DNA from: an uncultured Pelagibacteraceae bacterium
GTDB lineage: Bacteria > Pseudomonadota > Alphaproteobacteria > Pelagibacterales > Pelagibacteraceae
Length of the DNA stretch: 64,000 nucleotides
NCBI GenBank assembly: GCA_902548405.1
Contig: CACCRN010000006.1
Span: 1-64,000 of the forward strand
Reading direction: 5' to 3'
Shown here piece after piece: positions 45,331 to 53,821 of the stretch; within the stretch, counting starts at the first letter, position 1, and every line of letters begins with the position of its first letter. The notes beneath the pieces are model-generated. The model searched no databases. It worked only from the letters and a program-made list of their open reading frames with translations, and was not told the DNA's origin. The position numbers and the translations under genes are program-made.

Positions 45331-46371
45331 TTAATGATTTATTGATGATGAAAAGTTCCAAGCACAATCAAAACTTGGTATATAAACTCTAGATAATTTA
45401 GCATTACCAAAATTTTGATTAAAAACATTTAACCAACTATCAACTTGCTTAGGTTTTTTATCCTGACTTCCAACTTGAGCTGTTATAACCCCTTTTGGTT
45501 TTAATATTCTAACTAATGAGTCCATATTTTTTGCTGCAAGATCGATGCAAAACTGATCATCATTTAGATCAACAAAAATATGATCGTAAGTATCATCACC
45601 TACTGATTTAATACTTTCAAATGCATCTCCCCAAACACATTTAACAGAATTTTTTTCTGTAGCTTTTTTTCCAATATCACCAAGATGTTTATTGCAAACA
45701 TCCACAACTTCAGGATCTAATTCATACCAATCAATAAAATTAAAATTTTTAGAAATACATTCTCTTGCAACTCCACCATCTCCACCTCCGATGATAGCTG
45801 CCCTTTCATTATCTTTGTTTAAATTTAAACCTGAACCAACAAATGTAGAGCTATATAAATGTTCATCTGTTGCAGCAACTTGGATTTCACCATCTATAAA
45901 TAATGATTTTCCAAATTGCTCAAGATCTAAAATTTCAATATGTTGACCAACTTTAGATTTAAAATCTTCTAAAACATCATTTACAACATAAGATTTTTGC
46001 AAACCTGGAGAACTATATATGTCATGATAAAGCGATTTTGTGTCTCTATTAAATTCTTTTTTAACAATTCTTATATGTTCAAATTCTTTTTTGATTATAT
46101 CGATTGCAACTGAAGGGCTTACTTTACCGCAAGTAAAAAAATCAAAACTAATAATTCCTTTTTCAGGAAATGTATGAAAACTAATATGACTTTCTGCTAA
46201 AAGAGCTAATATTGTAAAACCTTGTGGTTCAAATTTATATTTAGAAATATTTAGTATTGATACTTTTGCAGCTTTTGCGATTTCATGAATTACTTTTTCA
46301 TAAACAGAAGGATCGTACTCTTTTGTAGTTCCAATGATGTCTAGAGTTATATGCTCTCCAACTTTGGTCAT
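45331..46371 (-). CDS. speDE: Fused S-adenosylmethionine decarboxylase / aminopropyltransferase (SpeD-SpeE)
   Basis: A 346-aa bifunctional enzyme of polyamine synthesis. Residues 1-115 are a bacterial AdoMet decarboxylase: self-cleavage at Glu60-Ser61 in AESHISFHTFPE would make the pyruvoyl group, with His66 and Cys81 (FFTCG) at the expected spacing. Residues ~130-346 are a spermidine-synthase-like aminopropyltransferase with AAIIGGGDGGVAREC, WGDAFESIK and DHIFVDLNDDQF. The last segment replaces the usual D-S/T-x-DP loop with DLNDD, so amine specificity may differ. The start overlaps the aldolase gene by one base. Confidence 0.9.
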   Translation of the reverse strand: MTKVGEHITLDIIGTTKEYDPSVYEKVIHEIAKAAKVSILNISKYKFEPQGFTILALLAESHISFHTFPEKGIISFDFFTCGKVSPSVAIDIIKKEFEHIRIVKKEFNRDTKSLYHDIYSSPGLQKSYVVNDVLEDFKSKVGQHIEILDLEQFGKSLFIDGEIQVAATDEHLYSSTFVGSGLNLNKDNERAAIIGGGDGGVARECISKNFNFIDWYELDPEVVDVCNKHLGDIGKKATEKNSVKCVWGDAFESIKSVGDDTYDHIFVDLNDDQFCIDLAAKNMDSLVRILKPKGVITAQVGSQDKKPKQVDSWLNVFNQNFGNAKLSRVYIPSFDCAWNFSSSINH

Positions 46372-47006
46372 TAACTATCCTTTTTATAATTTTTAGCTTT
46401 GGATAAAACTTTATTCATTTCTGCTATAGAAAGAGTTTTAGGCTTACCCAATTTCAGGCTCGTTATATACTGAAGCGATATATTTTCAACCTCTTCAGCT
46501 AATTCAAATGCTTTCGGCAAACTATATTCAAATGCAATCTGACCGTGATTTGCAATTAAGCAAGCTTTTCTACCTTTTAAAGCTCTTAAAATATTTTTAG
46601 ATAATTCTCTCGTTCCAAAGGTTGCATATTTTGCACATTTAATGTCATAGCCACCAGCCATTGCAACCATGTAATGAAAAGAAGGGATTCCTTTATTATG
46701 AGTAGATACAGCAGTTGCATTTGTTGAATGAGCATGAACAATCGCTTTAGCTTCTTTTTTATTTTTATAAATATCTTGATGAAATTTCCATTCTGAGGAA
46801 GGAATACCTTTTTTCTTGTCAAACTTACCCTCTAATGTAACGAAAACTATATCTTTATTTTTTAAAGTTGAGTATTTTTTTCCAGACGGGGTAATTAGAA
46901 AACCATTTTTATACCTTACTGAGATATTTCCAGATCTTAAAGCTGATAATTTTTTTGTATTCAACATTTTTGAATATCTAATAATTTCAGAACTTAAATT
47001 TTTCAT
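46371..47006 (-). CDS. Class II aldolase, probable 5-methylthioribulose-1-phosphate aldolase
   Basis: A 211-aa zinc aldolase of the fuculose-phosphate aldolase fold. The metal and catalytic residues show in PSSEWKFHQDIY (Glu near 71), IVHAHSTNATAVS (two His) and LIANHGQIAF (third His). It sits between mtnA and speDE with a 1-bp overlap to the latter. MtnB dehydratase belongs to the same fold, but no mtnC, mtnD or mtnK follow, so cleavage of methylthioribulose-1-P to DHAP and 2-methylthioacetaldehyde (the DHAP shunt) is the likelier role. This is inference from context. Confidence 0.72.
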   Translation of the reverse strand: MKNLSSEIIRYSKMLNTKKLSALRSGNISVRYKNGFLITPSGKKYSTLKNKDIVFVTLEGKFDKKKGIPSSEWKFHQDIYKNKKEAKAIVHAHSTNATAVSTHNKGIPSFHYMVAMAGGYDIKCAKYATFGTRELSKNILRALKGRKACLIANHGQIAFEYSLPKAFELAEEVENISLQYITSLKLGKPKTLSIAEMNKVLSKAKNYKKDS

Positions 47007-48073
47007 TTGAATAAGTTTTTTAGTCCAACGGTGGAAGCTTCACATACTCCTCTCTCGGTAATTAATCCACTTACATATTTTGCAGGAGTTACATCAAAAG
47101 CTAAATTCATTGCCTTGCTTTGTTTTGGATAGATCAAAACTTTCTTAACTTCATTGTTTTCATCAACGCCCTCAACATGAGATAATTCCTCAGAGTTTCT
47201 TTCTTCAATAGGAATGTCTTTTGCATCTTTGATATTCCAATCAATTGTTGAACTTGGAAGCGCAACATAAAAAGGGACTTTGTTATCATGTGCGGCTAAA
47301 GCTTTTAGATAAGTTCCAATTTTATTACACACATCTCCATTGGATAAGGTTCTATCTGTTCCAACAATACACATATCAACTTCGCCTCTTTGCATTAAAA
47401 TTCCTCCAGTATTATCAGCAATAATTGTATTTGAAATTTCTTCCTCATTTAACTCATATGAAGTTAAATTTGCACCTTGGTTTCTTGGTCTTGTTTCATC
47501 TACCCAGACATGAACTGGAATTCCTTTTTTATAAGCATGATAAATCGGCGAAGTTGCTGTTCCCCAATTAATAGTTGCTAACCAACCTGCATTGCAATGA
47601 GTTAAAATATTTACTGTACTTTTTTTCTTATTATAAATTTCTTCAATTATTCTTAATCCATTAATACCTATATTCTCACAAAATTTTTCATCCTCATCAC
47701 AAATTTCTTTAGCTTCTTTTAAAGCTACATCTAAAATTTGATTACTATTGATGCCAGATAATTTTTTCATCATACGATTAACTGCCCATTTTAAGTTTAT
47801 CGCAGTAGGTCTTGATTTAATTAATTCTTCTGAACATTTGCTTATAAATTCTTGAGAGTTGTTCTCATGAATAGCTAAAACTATTCCGTAAGCAGCTGTT
47901 GCCCCAATTAAAGGAGCACCTCTAACTTCCATAACCTTGATTGCATTTATTGCATCTTTAACTGATTTAAGATCTTTTATTATAAATTGATGTGGAAGTT
48001 TTGTTTGATCAATTATTTTTACTATTTTATCCTCGTACCATATTGTTCGGTATTCTTTTCCTTGAATTCTCAT
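47003..48073 (-). CDS. mtnA: S-methyl-5-thioribose-1-phosphate isomerase
   Basis: Converts methylthioribose-1-P to methylthioribulose-1-P. The 356-aa protein has VRGAPLIGATAAYG, LTHCNAGWLATINWGTATSPIY with the catalytic Cys, DETRPRNQGANLTSYEL and VGTDRTLSNGDVCNKIGTYLKALAAHDNKVPFYVALPSSTIDW, which carries the catalytic Asp. These distinguish it from eIF2B-related relatives. It overlaps the neighbours by 4 bp on both sides. Confidence 0.95.
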   Translation of the reverse strand: MRIQGKEYRTIWYEDKIVKIIDQTKLPHQFIIKDLKSVKDAINAIKVMEVRGAPLIGATAAYGIVLAIHENNSQEFISKCSEELIKSRPTAINLKWAVNRMMKKLSGINSNQILDVALKEAKEICDEDEKFCENIGINGLRIIEEIYNKKKSTVNILTHCNAGWLATINWGTATSPIYHAYKKGIPVHVWVDETRPRNQGANLTSYELNEEEISNTIIADNTGGILMQRGEVDMCIVGTDRTLSNGDVCNKIGTYLKALAAHDNKVPFYVALPSSTIDWNIKDAKDIPIEERNSEELSHVEGVDENNEVKKVLIYPKQSKAMNLAFDVTPAKYVSGLITERGVCEASTVGLKNLFK

Positions 48074-48942
48074 TTACTCAAAACTCTACCTGCAACTGTT
48101 TTTAACTTATCTATTGTTTTTTGGGTTCGTTTTTCTGGAGCAGTAATAATAGCTACATCTAAGCAATTATTAGTTGGATCATTTGGATCTAAATGGGTTT
48201 CAAAATTATCAATTAAATTTTTAATCATCACTTTTGCTTTTTCAGCATTTCCTAATAAAACTTTAATCACTTGTTGAACATCAACATTTTCATGATCTGG
48301 GTGCCAACAATCAAAATCTGTAACCATTGAAACTGAGGCATATCTAATTTCTGCCTCTCTTGCTAGTTTTGCTTCAGGCATATTGGTCATACCAATTACG
48401 TCTGCTTTCCAAGATCTGTATAAATTAGATTCTGCCAATGTAGAAAATTGTGGACCCTCCATAACAACATAAGTTCCATTTCTTTGATATTCTATATTGG
48501 ATTTTTTAATCGCATCTTCACAAGCATTCATTAATCCATTAGATGTAGGATGTGCCATAGATACATGAGCAACGATTTCATCATCAAAAAAAGTTTTTAC
48601 TCTTGCAAAAGTTCTATCAATAAATTGATCAACAATAACAAATTTTCCAGGTGCCAATTCTTCTTTCAGAGATCCTACAGCTGAGACTGAAACAATATCA
48701 GTAACACCTAATTGTTTAAGTGCGTCAATGTTTGCTCTAAAATTTATATTCGATGGAGAAACAAAATGCCCTCTCCCATGTCTAGGTAAAAAATAAACTT
48801 CTTTATTATTATAATTAGTTTTTAATATTTGATCAGATGGTTTACCCCAAGGTGTATTGATTTCTAATAATTCTCTGTTAGTAAATTCTTCAACATCATA
48901 CAGACCACTTCCACCAATTATTGCTAATTTATTTGTTGTCAT
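48070..48942 (-). CDS. mtnP: S-methyl-5'-thioadenosine phosphorylase
   Basis: Splits methylthioadenosine, the by-product of spermidine synthase, to adenine and methylthioribose-1-P. The 290-aa protein has LAIIGGSGLYDVEEF, FLPRHGRGHFVSPSNINFRANI, VSAVGSLKEELAPG, YVVMEGPQFSTLAESNLYRSWKADVIGMTNMPEAKLAREAEI and SMVTDFDCWH. The phosphate-binding and base-binding residues of the family lie in these parts. It is the first gene of the minus-strand run and is divergent from apt, which salvages the adenine. Confidence 0.95.
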   Translation of the reverse strand: MTTNKLAIIGGSGLYDVEEFTNRELLEINTPWGKPSDQILKTNYNNKEVYFLPRHGRGHFVSPSNINFRANIDALKQLGVTDIVSVSAVGSLKEELAPGKFVIVDQFIDRTFARVKTFFDDEIVAHVSMAHPTSNGLMNACEDAIKKSNIEYQRNGTYVVMEGPQFSTLAESNLYRSWKADVIGMTNMPEAKLAREAEIRYASVSMVTDFDCWHPDHENVDVQQVIKVLLGNAEKAKVMIKNLIDNFETHLDPNDPTNNCLDVAIITAPEKRTQKTIDKLKTVAGRVLSK

Positions 48943-48975
48943 AATTTAAAATATATTTATTTATAATTGAGTATT

Positions 48976-49503
48976 ATGAATTTAAAAGATCATATTAGAT
49001 CAATTCCTGATTATCCTAAAAAAGGTATTCTATTTAGGGATATAACTACTCTAATTAAAAACGAAGAAGCTTTTGCTGAAACAATTAATCAAATTATTAA
49101 AAGATCTAAAAAATACAAAATTGATAAAATTGCTGCAATAGAATCAAGAGGTTTTGTGTTTGCGTCTGCGGTTTCTTATATTCTTAAAAAACCTTTTATA
49201 ATGTTGAGAAAAAAAAATAAATTACCTGCTGAAGTACATTCTGTAGATTTTAAATTAGAGTATGGTACTGCAACTATTGAAGTTCACAAAGACTCTATTT
49301 TAAAAGACGAGTCAGTTTTAATAATTGATGACTTAATTGCAACAGGTGGTACCGCAGAGGCTGCTGCTAAATTGGTTGAAATGTGTGATGCAAAAGTAGC
49401 TGCATTTGTCTTTGTGATTAATTTATTTGATTTAGGTGGTTCTGATAATTTAATTAAGAATAATTATAAAGTTGAAAATTTAATTAATTTTCCAGGACAT
49501 TGA
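48976..49503 (+). CDS. apt: Adenine phosphoribosyltransferase
   Basis: Makes AMP from adenine and PRPP. From ATG 48976 (preferred over TTG 48967) it is 175 aa. The PRPP-binding motif is VLIIDDLIATGGTAEAA near residue 119. The N-terminal LKDHIRSIPDYPKKGILFRDITTLI and AAIESRGFVFASAVSYIL segments are diagnostic for Apt. It lies opposite mtnP with 33 bp between starts, so adenine release and reuse are encoded back to back. Confidence 0.95.
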   Translation: MNLKDHIRSIPDYPKKGILFRDITTLIKNEEAFAETINQIIKRSKKYKIDKIAAIESRGFVFASAVSYILKKPFIMLRKKNKLPAEVHSVDFKLEYGTATIEVHKDSILKDESVLIIDDLIATGGTAEAAAKLVEMCDAKVAAFVFVINLFDLGGSDNLIKNNYKVENLINFPGH

Positions 49504-49556
49504 AACTCATATTCAGTATAAAGTACATTATAGATACTAATTGTTTATAAATGTAA

Positions 49557-51032
49557 ATGATAATTAAAAATGATTTAAATACAGAGGAGCTATTTCATCA
49601 AGCTGAAAAGTTTCATAAAAAAAACGATATACTCAAAGCTGAGAATTTATACAAAAAAATAATAGAAATTGATCCTCAACATATTGGCTCACTAAATAAT
49701 TTGGGGATAATTTTAATTGGTAAGAGAAAGTTTAAAGAAGCAAAAAATCTTTTTAATAAAATAATTCAAATAAATCCTTCATATTCAAGCTCATACAATA
49801 GTTTGGGCATAATAAATAAAACTCAAAATAATTTAAATGCAGCAATAAATTATTTTAAAAAAGCTGTGGAAATTAATTCCAAAGATTTTTATGCATTTAA
49901 TAATCTGGGTTTAATTTTTAGGCAAAAAAATGAAAATATCAAAGCTTTAGAATATTTTGAAAAATCAATTTCAATAAATCCAAAATTTGATCAAGTGTAT
50001 AATAATATTGGAACTTTGTATTATGAATTTGGAAAATTCGATGAAGCAATTAAAAGTTTTGAAAATGCTGTAAAAATAAACCCATATTTAACTGAAGTTT
50101 ATTGTAACTTAGGACTAGTTTATGAACAATTAGGTGAGCCATACAAAGCATTTAATTATTACGATAAAGTTAGAAAAGATGATAAAAATTACTTAATAGC
50201 AAGATACAATTTAGGAAATTTATTTCTTAAAGATCATCAATATGAAAAAGCAATAAAAATATTCGAGAGTATTGATTTTGGAAAAAGTAAAAGTTTTCTT
50301 TTGAGATGTTATTTTAAACTAAATTATGAAAAATCTTTTTATAAACAATTAAAAAAAGAAAATTTAAAAGGCAAAACAGATGCAATAATTGCATCACTTA
50401 CCTCCGAAGCAAACTATAAATATAAAAAAAATAAGTCTAATTCCTTTTGTAATAAACCATTGGATCATCTTTACAAAAATAATTTAGATAAAAATTGTGA
50501 TTTTAAAAATATATTTGTAAATGCTTATAATGAAATATTAGATCAAAAAGAGTTTAACAATAAACAGCAAAAATTATTAGTTAATGGATTACAAAGTGCT
50601 GGTAATATTTTTCTTAATAAAAATAAAAATATTTTTAAAATCAAAGAAATAATTAATAGAGAAATAAAAAATTATTTATTTAAATACAAGAACAGTGATG
50701 AGGGTTTTATCAAAAATTGGAAAGATGATTATAAACTTAATGGTTGGTTTGTTTGTATGAAAAATGGTGGTAAGATTAAACCTCATATTCATGATTATGG
50801 ACGTTTAAGTGGAAGTATTTATATAAATGTACCAAGTGAAAAAGTTAATAATAGTGGTGATTTAGTCGTGAGTTTAACTAGTCAAGATAGTAATTATAAC
50901 AATAAAGATTTATCAAGAATAATAAATATTGAAACTGGTACTATTTTTCTTTTTCCTGCATCATTATTTCATTACACAATACCTTTTTCATCCAAAGAAG
51001 ATAGAATAGTCTTGGCTTTTGATGTGATTTAG
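49557..51032 (+). CDS. TPR-repeat protein with C-terminal 2OG-Fe(II)-oxygenase-like domain
   Basis: A 491-aa protein. About six tetratricopeptide repeats run from residue ~10 to ~235, with repeated NNLGIILIGKRKFKEAKNLF-like units that mediate protein binding. The C-terminal part from ~330 has GWFVCMKNGGKIKPHIHDYGRLSGSIYINVP and FLFPASLFHYTIPFSSKEDRIVLAFDV. Two His and an Asp in PHIHDY, the LFHY His and the Arg in EDRI are the pattern of a putative 2-oxoglutarate/iron oxygenase. The target is unknown; protein or glycan hydroxylation is plausible. The tRNA-Met fragment begins 16 bp downstream. Confidence 0.82.
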   Translation: MIIKNDLNTEELFHQAEKFHKKNDILKAENLYKKIIEIDPQHIGSLNNLGIILIGKRKFKEAKNLFNKIIQINPSYSSSYNSLGIINKTQNNLNAAINYFKKAVEINSKDFYAFNNLGLIFRQKNENIKALEYFEKSISINPKFDQVYNNIGTLYYEFGKFDEAIKSFENAVKINPYLTEVYCNLGLVYEQLGEPYKAFNYYDKVRKDDKNYLIARYNLGNLFLKDHQYEKAIKIFESIDFGKSKSFLLRCYFKLNYEKSFYKQLKKENLKGKTDAIIASLTSEANYKYKKNKSNSFCNKPLDHLYKNNLDKNCDFKNIFVNAYNEILDQKEFNNKQQKLLVNGLQSAGNIFLNKNKNIFKIKEIINREIKNYLFKYKNSDEGFIKNWKDDYKLNGWFVCMKNGGKIKPHIHDYGRLSGSIYINVPSEKVNNSGDLVVSLTSQDSNYNNKDLSRIINIETGTIFLFPASLFHYTIPFSSKEDRIVLAFDVI

Positions 51033-51048
51033 CTTTGAATATTTTTTG

Positions 51049-51095
51049 TGGTAGCGGGAAGTGGGATCGAACCACTGACCTCGGGCTTATGAGTC
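51049..51095 (-). repeat. Orphan 3' fragment of tRNA-Met (att-like direct repeat)
   Basis: Forty-seven bases identical to the last 47 of the tRNA-Met gene at 54528-54604, including anticodon loop, T-arm, acceptor 3' strand and CCA. The next bases (from 51096) diverge completely from the D-arm and acceptor 5' strand, so this cannot be a working tRNA. It is the expected duplicated end of an integrated element. Confidence 0.9.
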
Positions 51096-51170
51096 TATCG
51101 CCATGAACCCTGCTCATTCACTCTAAAGCAATTACTCCTGTAAATGCTCTCTTTCCTTTCTATGCATATT

Positions 51171-51230
51171 GAATCAAATTAAAGAATCTTAGTCAAGAAC
51201 CAATGTTATTGACGCGCATATGGAGCAGGA
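51171..51230 (+). repeat. Island repeat copy A (degraded)
   Basis: About 60 bp, matching copy B at 52319-52378 in most positions: AATCAAATTAA, GAATCTT, GTCAAGAACCAA and GGAGCAGGA are shared in the same spacing. The paired ATTGGAGCA units seen in the other copies are damaged here (ATTGACGCG, TATGGAGCA). It lies between the tRNA fragment and the arylsulfotransferase-like gene end. Confidence 0.8.
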
Positions 51231-51238
51231 ATTAATTT

Positions 51239-52258
51239 TTATTTGCTTATGAATGCAACTTTGTAGATATAAGTTTTATCTTTATTTCTATCTCTTTGAT
51301 GTCTAAATTCTGGTAAGTTTAGTTCCCAAACTAATTCTCCATCTTTAGTAACTTGTCCAATTCTTTGTGAACCTGTAACTAACCAATTTCCGTTTTCTAG
51401 CTTTTCTAGAGTTCTAAGTGGAATCCAAGGTGACTTTCTTTCATGTGGCTCTGGAATAGTCCATATTATTTTTGGACTATCATCAACATTGTCAAAATTT
51501 CTTTTATTTATATTATGTGGTCTATTTCTATCTAGATAATAAAAAAAATTATTACCGTTTTCATTATAAACTTCTGAAGGATCGTGTACTCCTGTAGCGT
51601 TTTTAAATCTTTTTATAATTTTGTTATTTTTAAAAACTACTACTTGGTCATAATTTCTTACACTAAGCATAATACTCTCATCTTCGAGAATTCTTATAGA
51701 ATTTGAGTGCATGTTATCCTTATCCATTGCACGTCTTGGATTAAGATCGGCCTTATCGATATCAAAGAAATCTTCTGATTTTGACATTACTATTTTACAA
51801 TCATTAGTAACTTTTGTTACAATTGGATTTTTTTTTCCTTTAAGGTCCCAACCATTTACGAAAATAAATGAACCATCATCTAATTTATCCAGATCATGAC
51901 TAATATGTTTATTCTTACATGAATTTAATACTTTGCCTTTTCTATTTATTTCAAAAAAACCTTTTTTTGGTGCAACAATTAAAAATGTGTCGGTTTCAGG
52001 CAGCCATTCTATATCAGCAGCTGCGTTCCATTCAGCATTCTTAAACTTTCTGGGGATTTTTTTTTCCCAAATAACTTTACCCTTATTGTCAATTTCTATA
52101 ATTCTTTGGTTGTAGGTATCAACCAGTCCAATAGTTCCTTTTTGAACTTTATCAGCATTATTAGTAATTAATTCACCTATAATTTCTGATTGAGAATTTA
52201 CTGAAAAAAAAGAAAAAATAATTAGTAAATAAAAGCTTTTTAATAAATTTTTAAACAT
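51239..52258 (-). CDS. Secreted arylsulfotransferase (ASST)-like beta-propeller protein
   Basis: A 339-aa protein with a signal peptide (hydrophobic to about residue 22). Repeated strands such as GTIGLVDTYNQRIIEIDNKGKVIWEKKIP and KDNMHSNSIRILEDESIMLSVRNYDQVVVF recall the ASST propeller, with the HSNSIRIL-type motif typical of the family. The last part has WLVTGSQRIGQVTKDGELVWEL. Known ASSTs move sulfate between phenols in the periplasm; the catalytic His is not certain here. It is the only gene in the left half of the island, between repeat copies A and B. Confidence 0.72.
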   Translation of the reverse strand: MFKNLLKSFYLLIIFSFFSVNSQSEIIGELITNNADKVQKGTIGLVDTYNQRIIEIDNKGKVIWEKKIPRKFKNAEWNAAADIEWLPETDTFLIVAPKKGFFEINRKGKVLNSCKNKHISHDLDKLDDGSFIFVNGWDLKGKKNPIVTKVTNDCKIVMSKSEDFFDIDKADLNPRRAMDKDNMHSNSIRILEDESIMLSVRNYDQVVVFKNNKIIKRFKNATGVHDPSEVYNENGNNFFYYLDRNRPHNINKRNFDNVDDSPKIIWTIPEPHERKSPWIPLRTLEKLENGNWLVTGSQRIGQVTKDGELVWELNLPEFRHQRDRNKDKTYIYKVAFISK

Positions 52259-52318
52259 AACTCATACTTTACAGTATGATTTTAGTTAAATTGTTAAATA
52301 ATTATTAAATAAATTCTA

Positions 52319-52378
52319 AATCAAATTAAGGAATCTTGGTCAAGAACCAACGTCATTGGAGCACTATTGGAGCAGGAA
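52319..52378 (+). repeat. Island repeat copy B
   Basis: The best preserved 60-bp copy: AATCAAATTAAG, TCTTGGTCAAGA (near-perfect palindrome) and AACCAACGTC, followed by two ATTGGAGCA units starting at 52355 and 52366, exactly 11 bp apart. It separates the arylsulfotransferase half of the island from the pirin half. Confidence 0.8.
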
Positions 52379-52396
52379 ATGTTTATAAAATTGAGA

Positions 52397-52479
52397 ATTG
52401 TAACTGAATTGTAATAAATAATTTATTTAAAAAATATGAAATTGTGGATTGTCACTGAATTGTAACTGTATTGTAATAA
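52397..52479 (+). repeat. 11-bp-phased ATTGTNACT repeats
   Basis: ATTG units start at 52397, 52408, 52448, 52459 and 52470. Within each group the step is 11 bp (ATTGTAACTGA-ATTGTAATAA, then ATTGTCACTGA-ATTGTAACTGT-ATTGTAATAA). They lie between repeat copies B and C in a 272-bp gap that holds no gene. The phase of one helical turn suggests protein binding on one face of the DNA. Confidence 0.75.
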
Positions 52480-52487
52480 TCAATTAT

Positions 52488-52525
52488 TGAAGGACAATGT
52501 CATTGGAGCACTATTGGAGCAGAAA
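52488..52525 (+). repeat. Island repeat copy C
   Basis: Contains CAATGTC followed by two ATTGGAGCA units starting at 52502 and 52513, 11 bp apart, as in copies B and D. The upstream 30 bp of the longer repeat are not conserved here. It ends just before the stop of the minus-strand pirin gene. Confidence 0.75.
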
Positions 52526-52530
52526 ATTAA

Positions 52531-53244
52531 TTAATTACCAATGTACTTTGGTAGATCAATAAACAAAACTTCTGCATCCTCCAATGCTTCTATCTTATCA
52601 TTTTTTTCTTCTGTGATTTCTGCTCCATCACCTTTAACTATTTCTATACCGTTAATCTTAATTTTACCTTTAGAGCATAATACATAGGCCTGATTTCGAG
52701 TTACAACTTGGTCTACAAAGTCACCTTGTTTAATATTACCTGCTAGGATTTCAATATCTTGATAAATCTTTAATGTTTGATCGTTATCATTTTCAAATCC
52801 TGTCACTAATGGTTTTAATTTACCTTTAACTGGTTCTTTAGGAAATTTTTTTGCATCCCATCTCGGTTTGACATCTTTTTTATTTGGAAAAATCCATATT
52901 TGATAAAGATTAGTATCCTCATTTTCATAATTATATTCTGAGTGCACAACACCTGTTCCAGCAGACATCACTTGAACATCGCCAGCTTCAGTTTTTCCTA
53001 CATTGCCCATATTATCTTTATGAGTTATTGCACCTTTTCTAACGTAGGTAATTATTTCCATATTATCATGTGGATGAGAAGCAAAGCCTGTTTGTGGAGA
53101 AACCACATCATCATTAATCACTCTCATAGGTCCGAAATGAACTCTTTCAGGATTTTGATAACTTGCAAAACTAAAATGATGTTTTGCTTTTAACCAACCA
53201 TGGTCAGCACCACCTAAATTGTTATATTTAATTATATTAATCAT
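52531..53244 (-). CDS. Pirin-family protein
   Basis: A 237-aa bicupin. The iron-binding residues show in ASHPHDNMEIITYV (two His near residues 57-59) and in GTGVVHSEYN (His, Glu near 101-103). The C-terminal cupin is typical, with ENDNDQTLKIYQDIEILAG and QVVTRNQAYVLC. Bacterial pirins act as quercetinases or redox-linked regulators. It overlaps the azoreductase start region by 4 bp, so the two are one transcription unit with a common role in aromatic or quinone chemistry. Confidence 0.92.
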   Translation of the reverse strand: MINIIKYNNLGGADHGWLKAKHHFSFASYQNPERVHFGPMRVINDDVVSPQTGFASHPHDNMEIITYVRKGAITHKDNMGNVGKTEAGDVQVMSAGTGVVHSEYNYENEDTNLYQIWIFPNKKDVKPRWDAKKFPKEPVKGKLKPLVTGFENDNDQTLKIYQDIEILAGNIKQGDFVDQVVTRNQAYVLCSKGKIKINGIEIVKGDGAEITEEKNDKIEALEDAEVLFIDLPKYIGN

Positions 53245-53816
53245 GAAATATTTACCTTCTGCTGAGCTTTCTTAAGATTTTCATCACTCTTATTTAATTG
53301 AGATGCATCTATTACCTTAATATCAGTAATCCCTAAAAAATTTAAAGCTTGCTTGAACCACGGCGTACAAAAATCAACTGGACTATCAATTGGCACTCCA
53401 CCCGAAGTTACAATTAAATAAACTTTTTTATTACCTTCAATAAGTCCTTTTGGACCAGTTGGCTCATAAGCAAAAGTTCTACCTGCTCTTGCAACCATAT
53501 CAAACCAAGCTTTAGCAGCAGCTGGTGGTCCAAAGTTATAAATTGGAGTAGAAATTACAATTGTATCTGCTGCTAATAATTCATCTACCAATTCATCTGA
53601 AAACTTAAATAATTTTTTATCTTCTTCGTTTCTTTCTTCTTCAGGAATAATAAAACCTGCACCTTTAATACCTGCAACGAAAGGAATATTGTTGGAAATA
53701 TCTCTATAAGTTACTTTATCGTTATCTTTTTTTAAATTATTTACTAAATCCTTAGCAAGTTTTCTTGATACAGATTCATCTTTTCTCGCACTTGAGTCTA
53801 AATGTAAAATATTCAT
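53241..53816 (-). CDS. azoR: FMN-dependent NADH-azoreductase / quinone reductase
   Basis: A 191-aa flavodoxin-fold enzyme that reduces quinones and azo compounds by two electrons. ILHLDSSARKDESVSRKLAKDL is the FMN phosphate-binding start, STPIYNFGPPAAAKAWFDMVARAGRTFAYEPTGPKGLIEGNK is the diagnostic central block, and IVTSGG follows. A ribosome-binding AAGGAG precedes the start inside the 56-aa upstream gene. It probably protects against electrophilic quinones together with pirin under the divergent HxlR regulator. Confidence 0.93.
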   Translation of the reverse strand: MNILHLDSSARKDESVSRKLAKDLVNNLKKDNDKVTYRDISNNIPFVAGIKGAGFIIPEEERNEEDKKLFKFSDELVDELLAADTIVISTPIYNFGPPAAAKAWFDMVARAGRTFAYEPTGPKGLIEGNKKVYLIVTSGGVPIDSPVDFCTPWFKQALNFLGITDIKVIDASQLNKSDENLKKAQQKVNIS

Positions 53817-53821
53817 ATTAT

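Noticed and set aside
46586..46822. Minus-strand 78-aa open frame inside the aldolase gene
   Set aside because: Same strand but another frame of a clearly coding, motif-bearing gene; no independent support.
51049..51095. Second tRNA-Met gene
   Set aside because: Only the 3' 47 bases match; the acceptor 5' strand and D-arm are missing, so no cloverleaf can form.
52319..52378. Possible short protein in repeat copy B (frame reading NVIGALLEQ)
   Set aside because: The repeat has an 11-bp period, not a multiple of three, copy A has a stop in that frame, and copies differ in frame and end. A DNA site explains it better.
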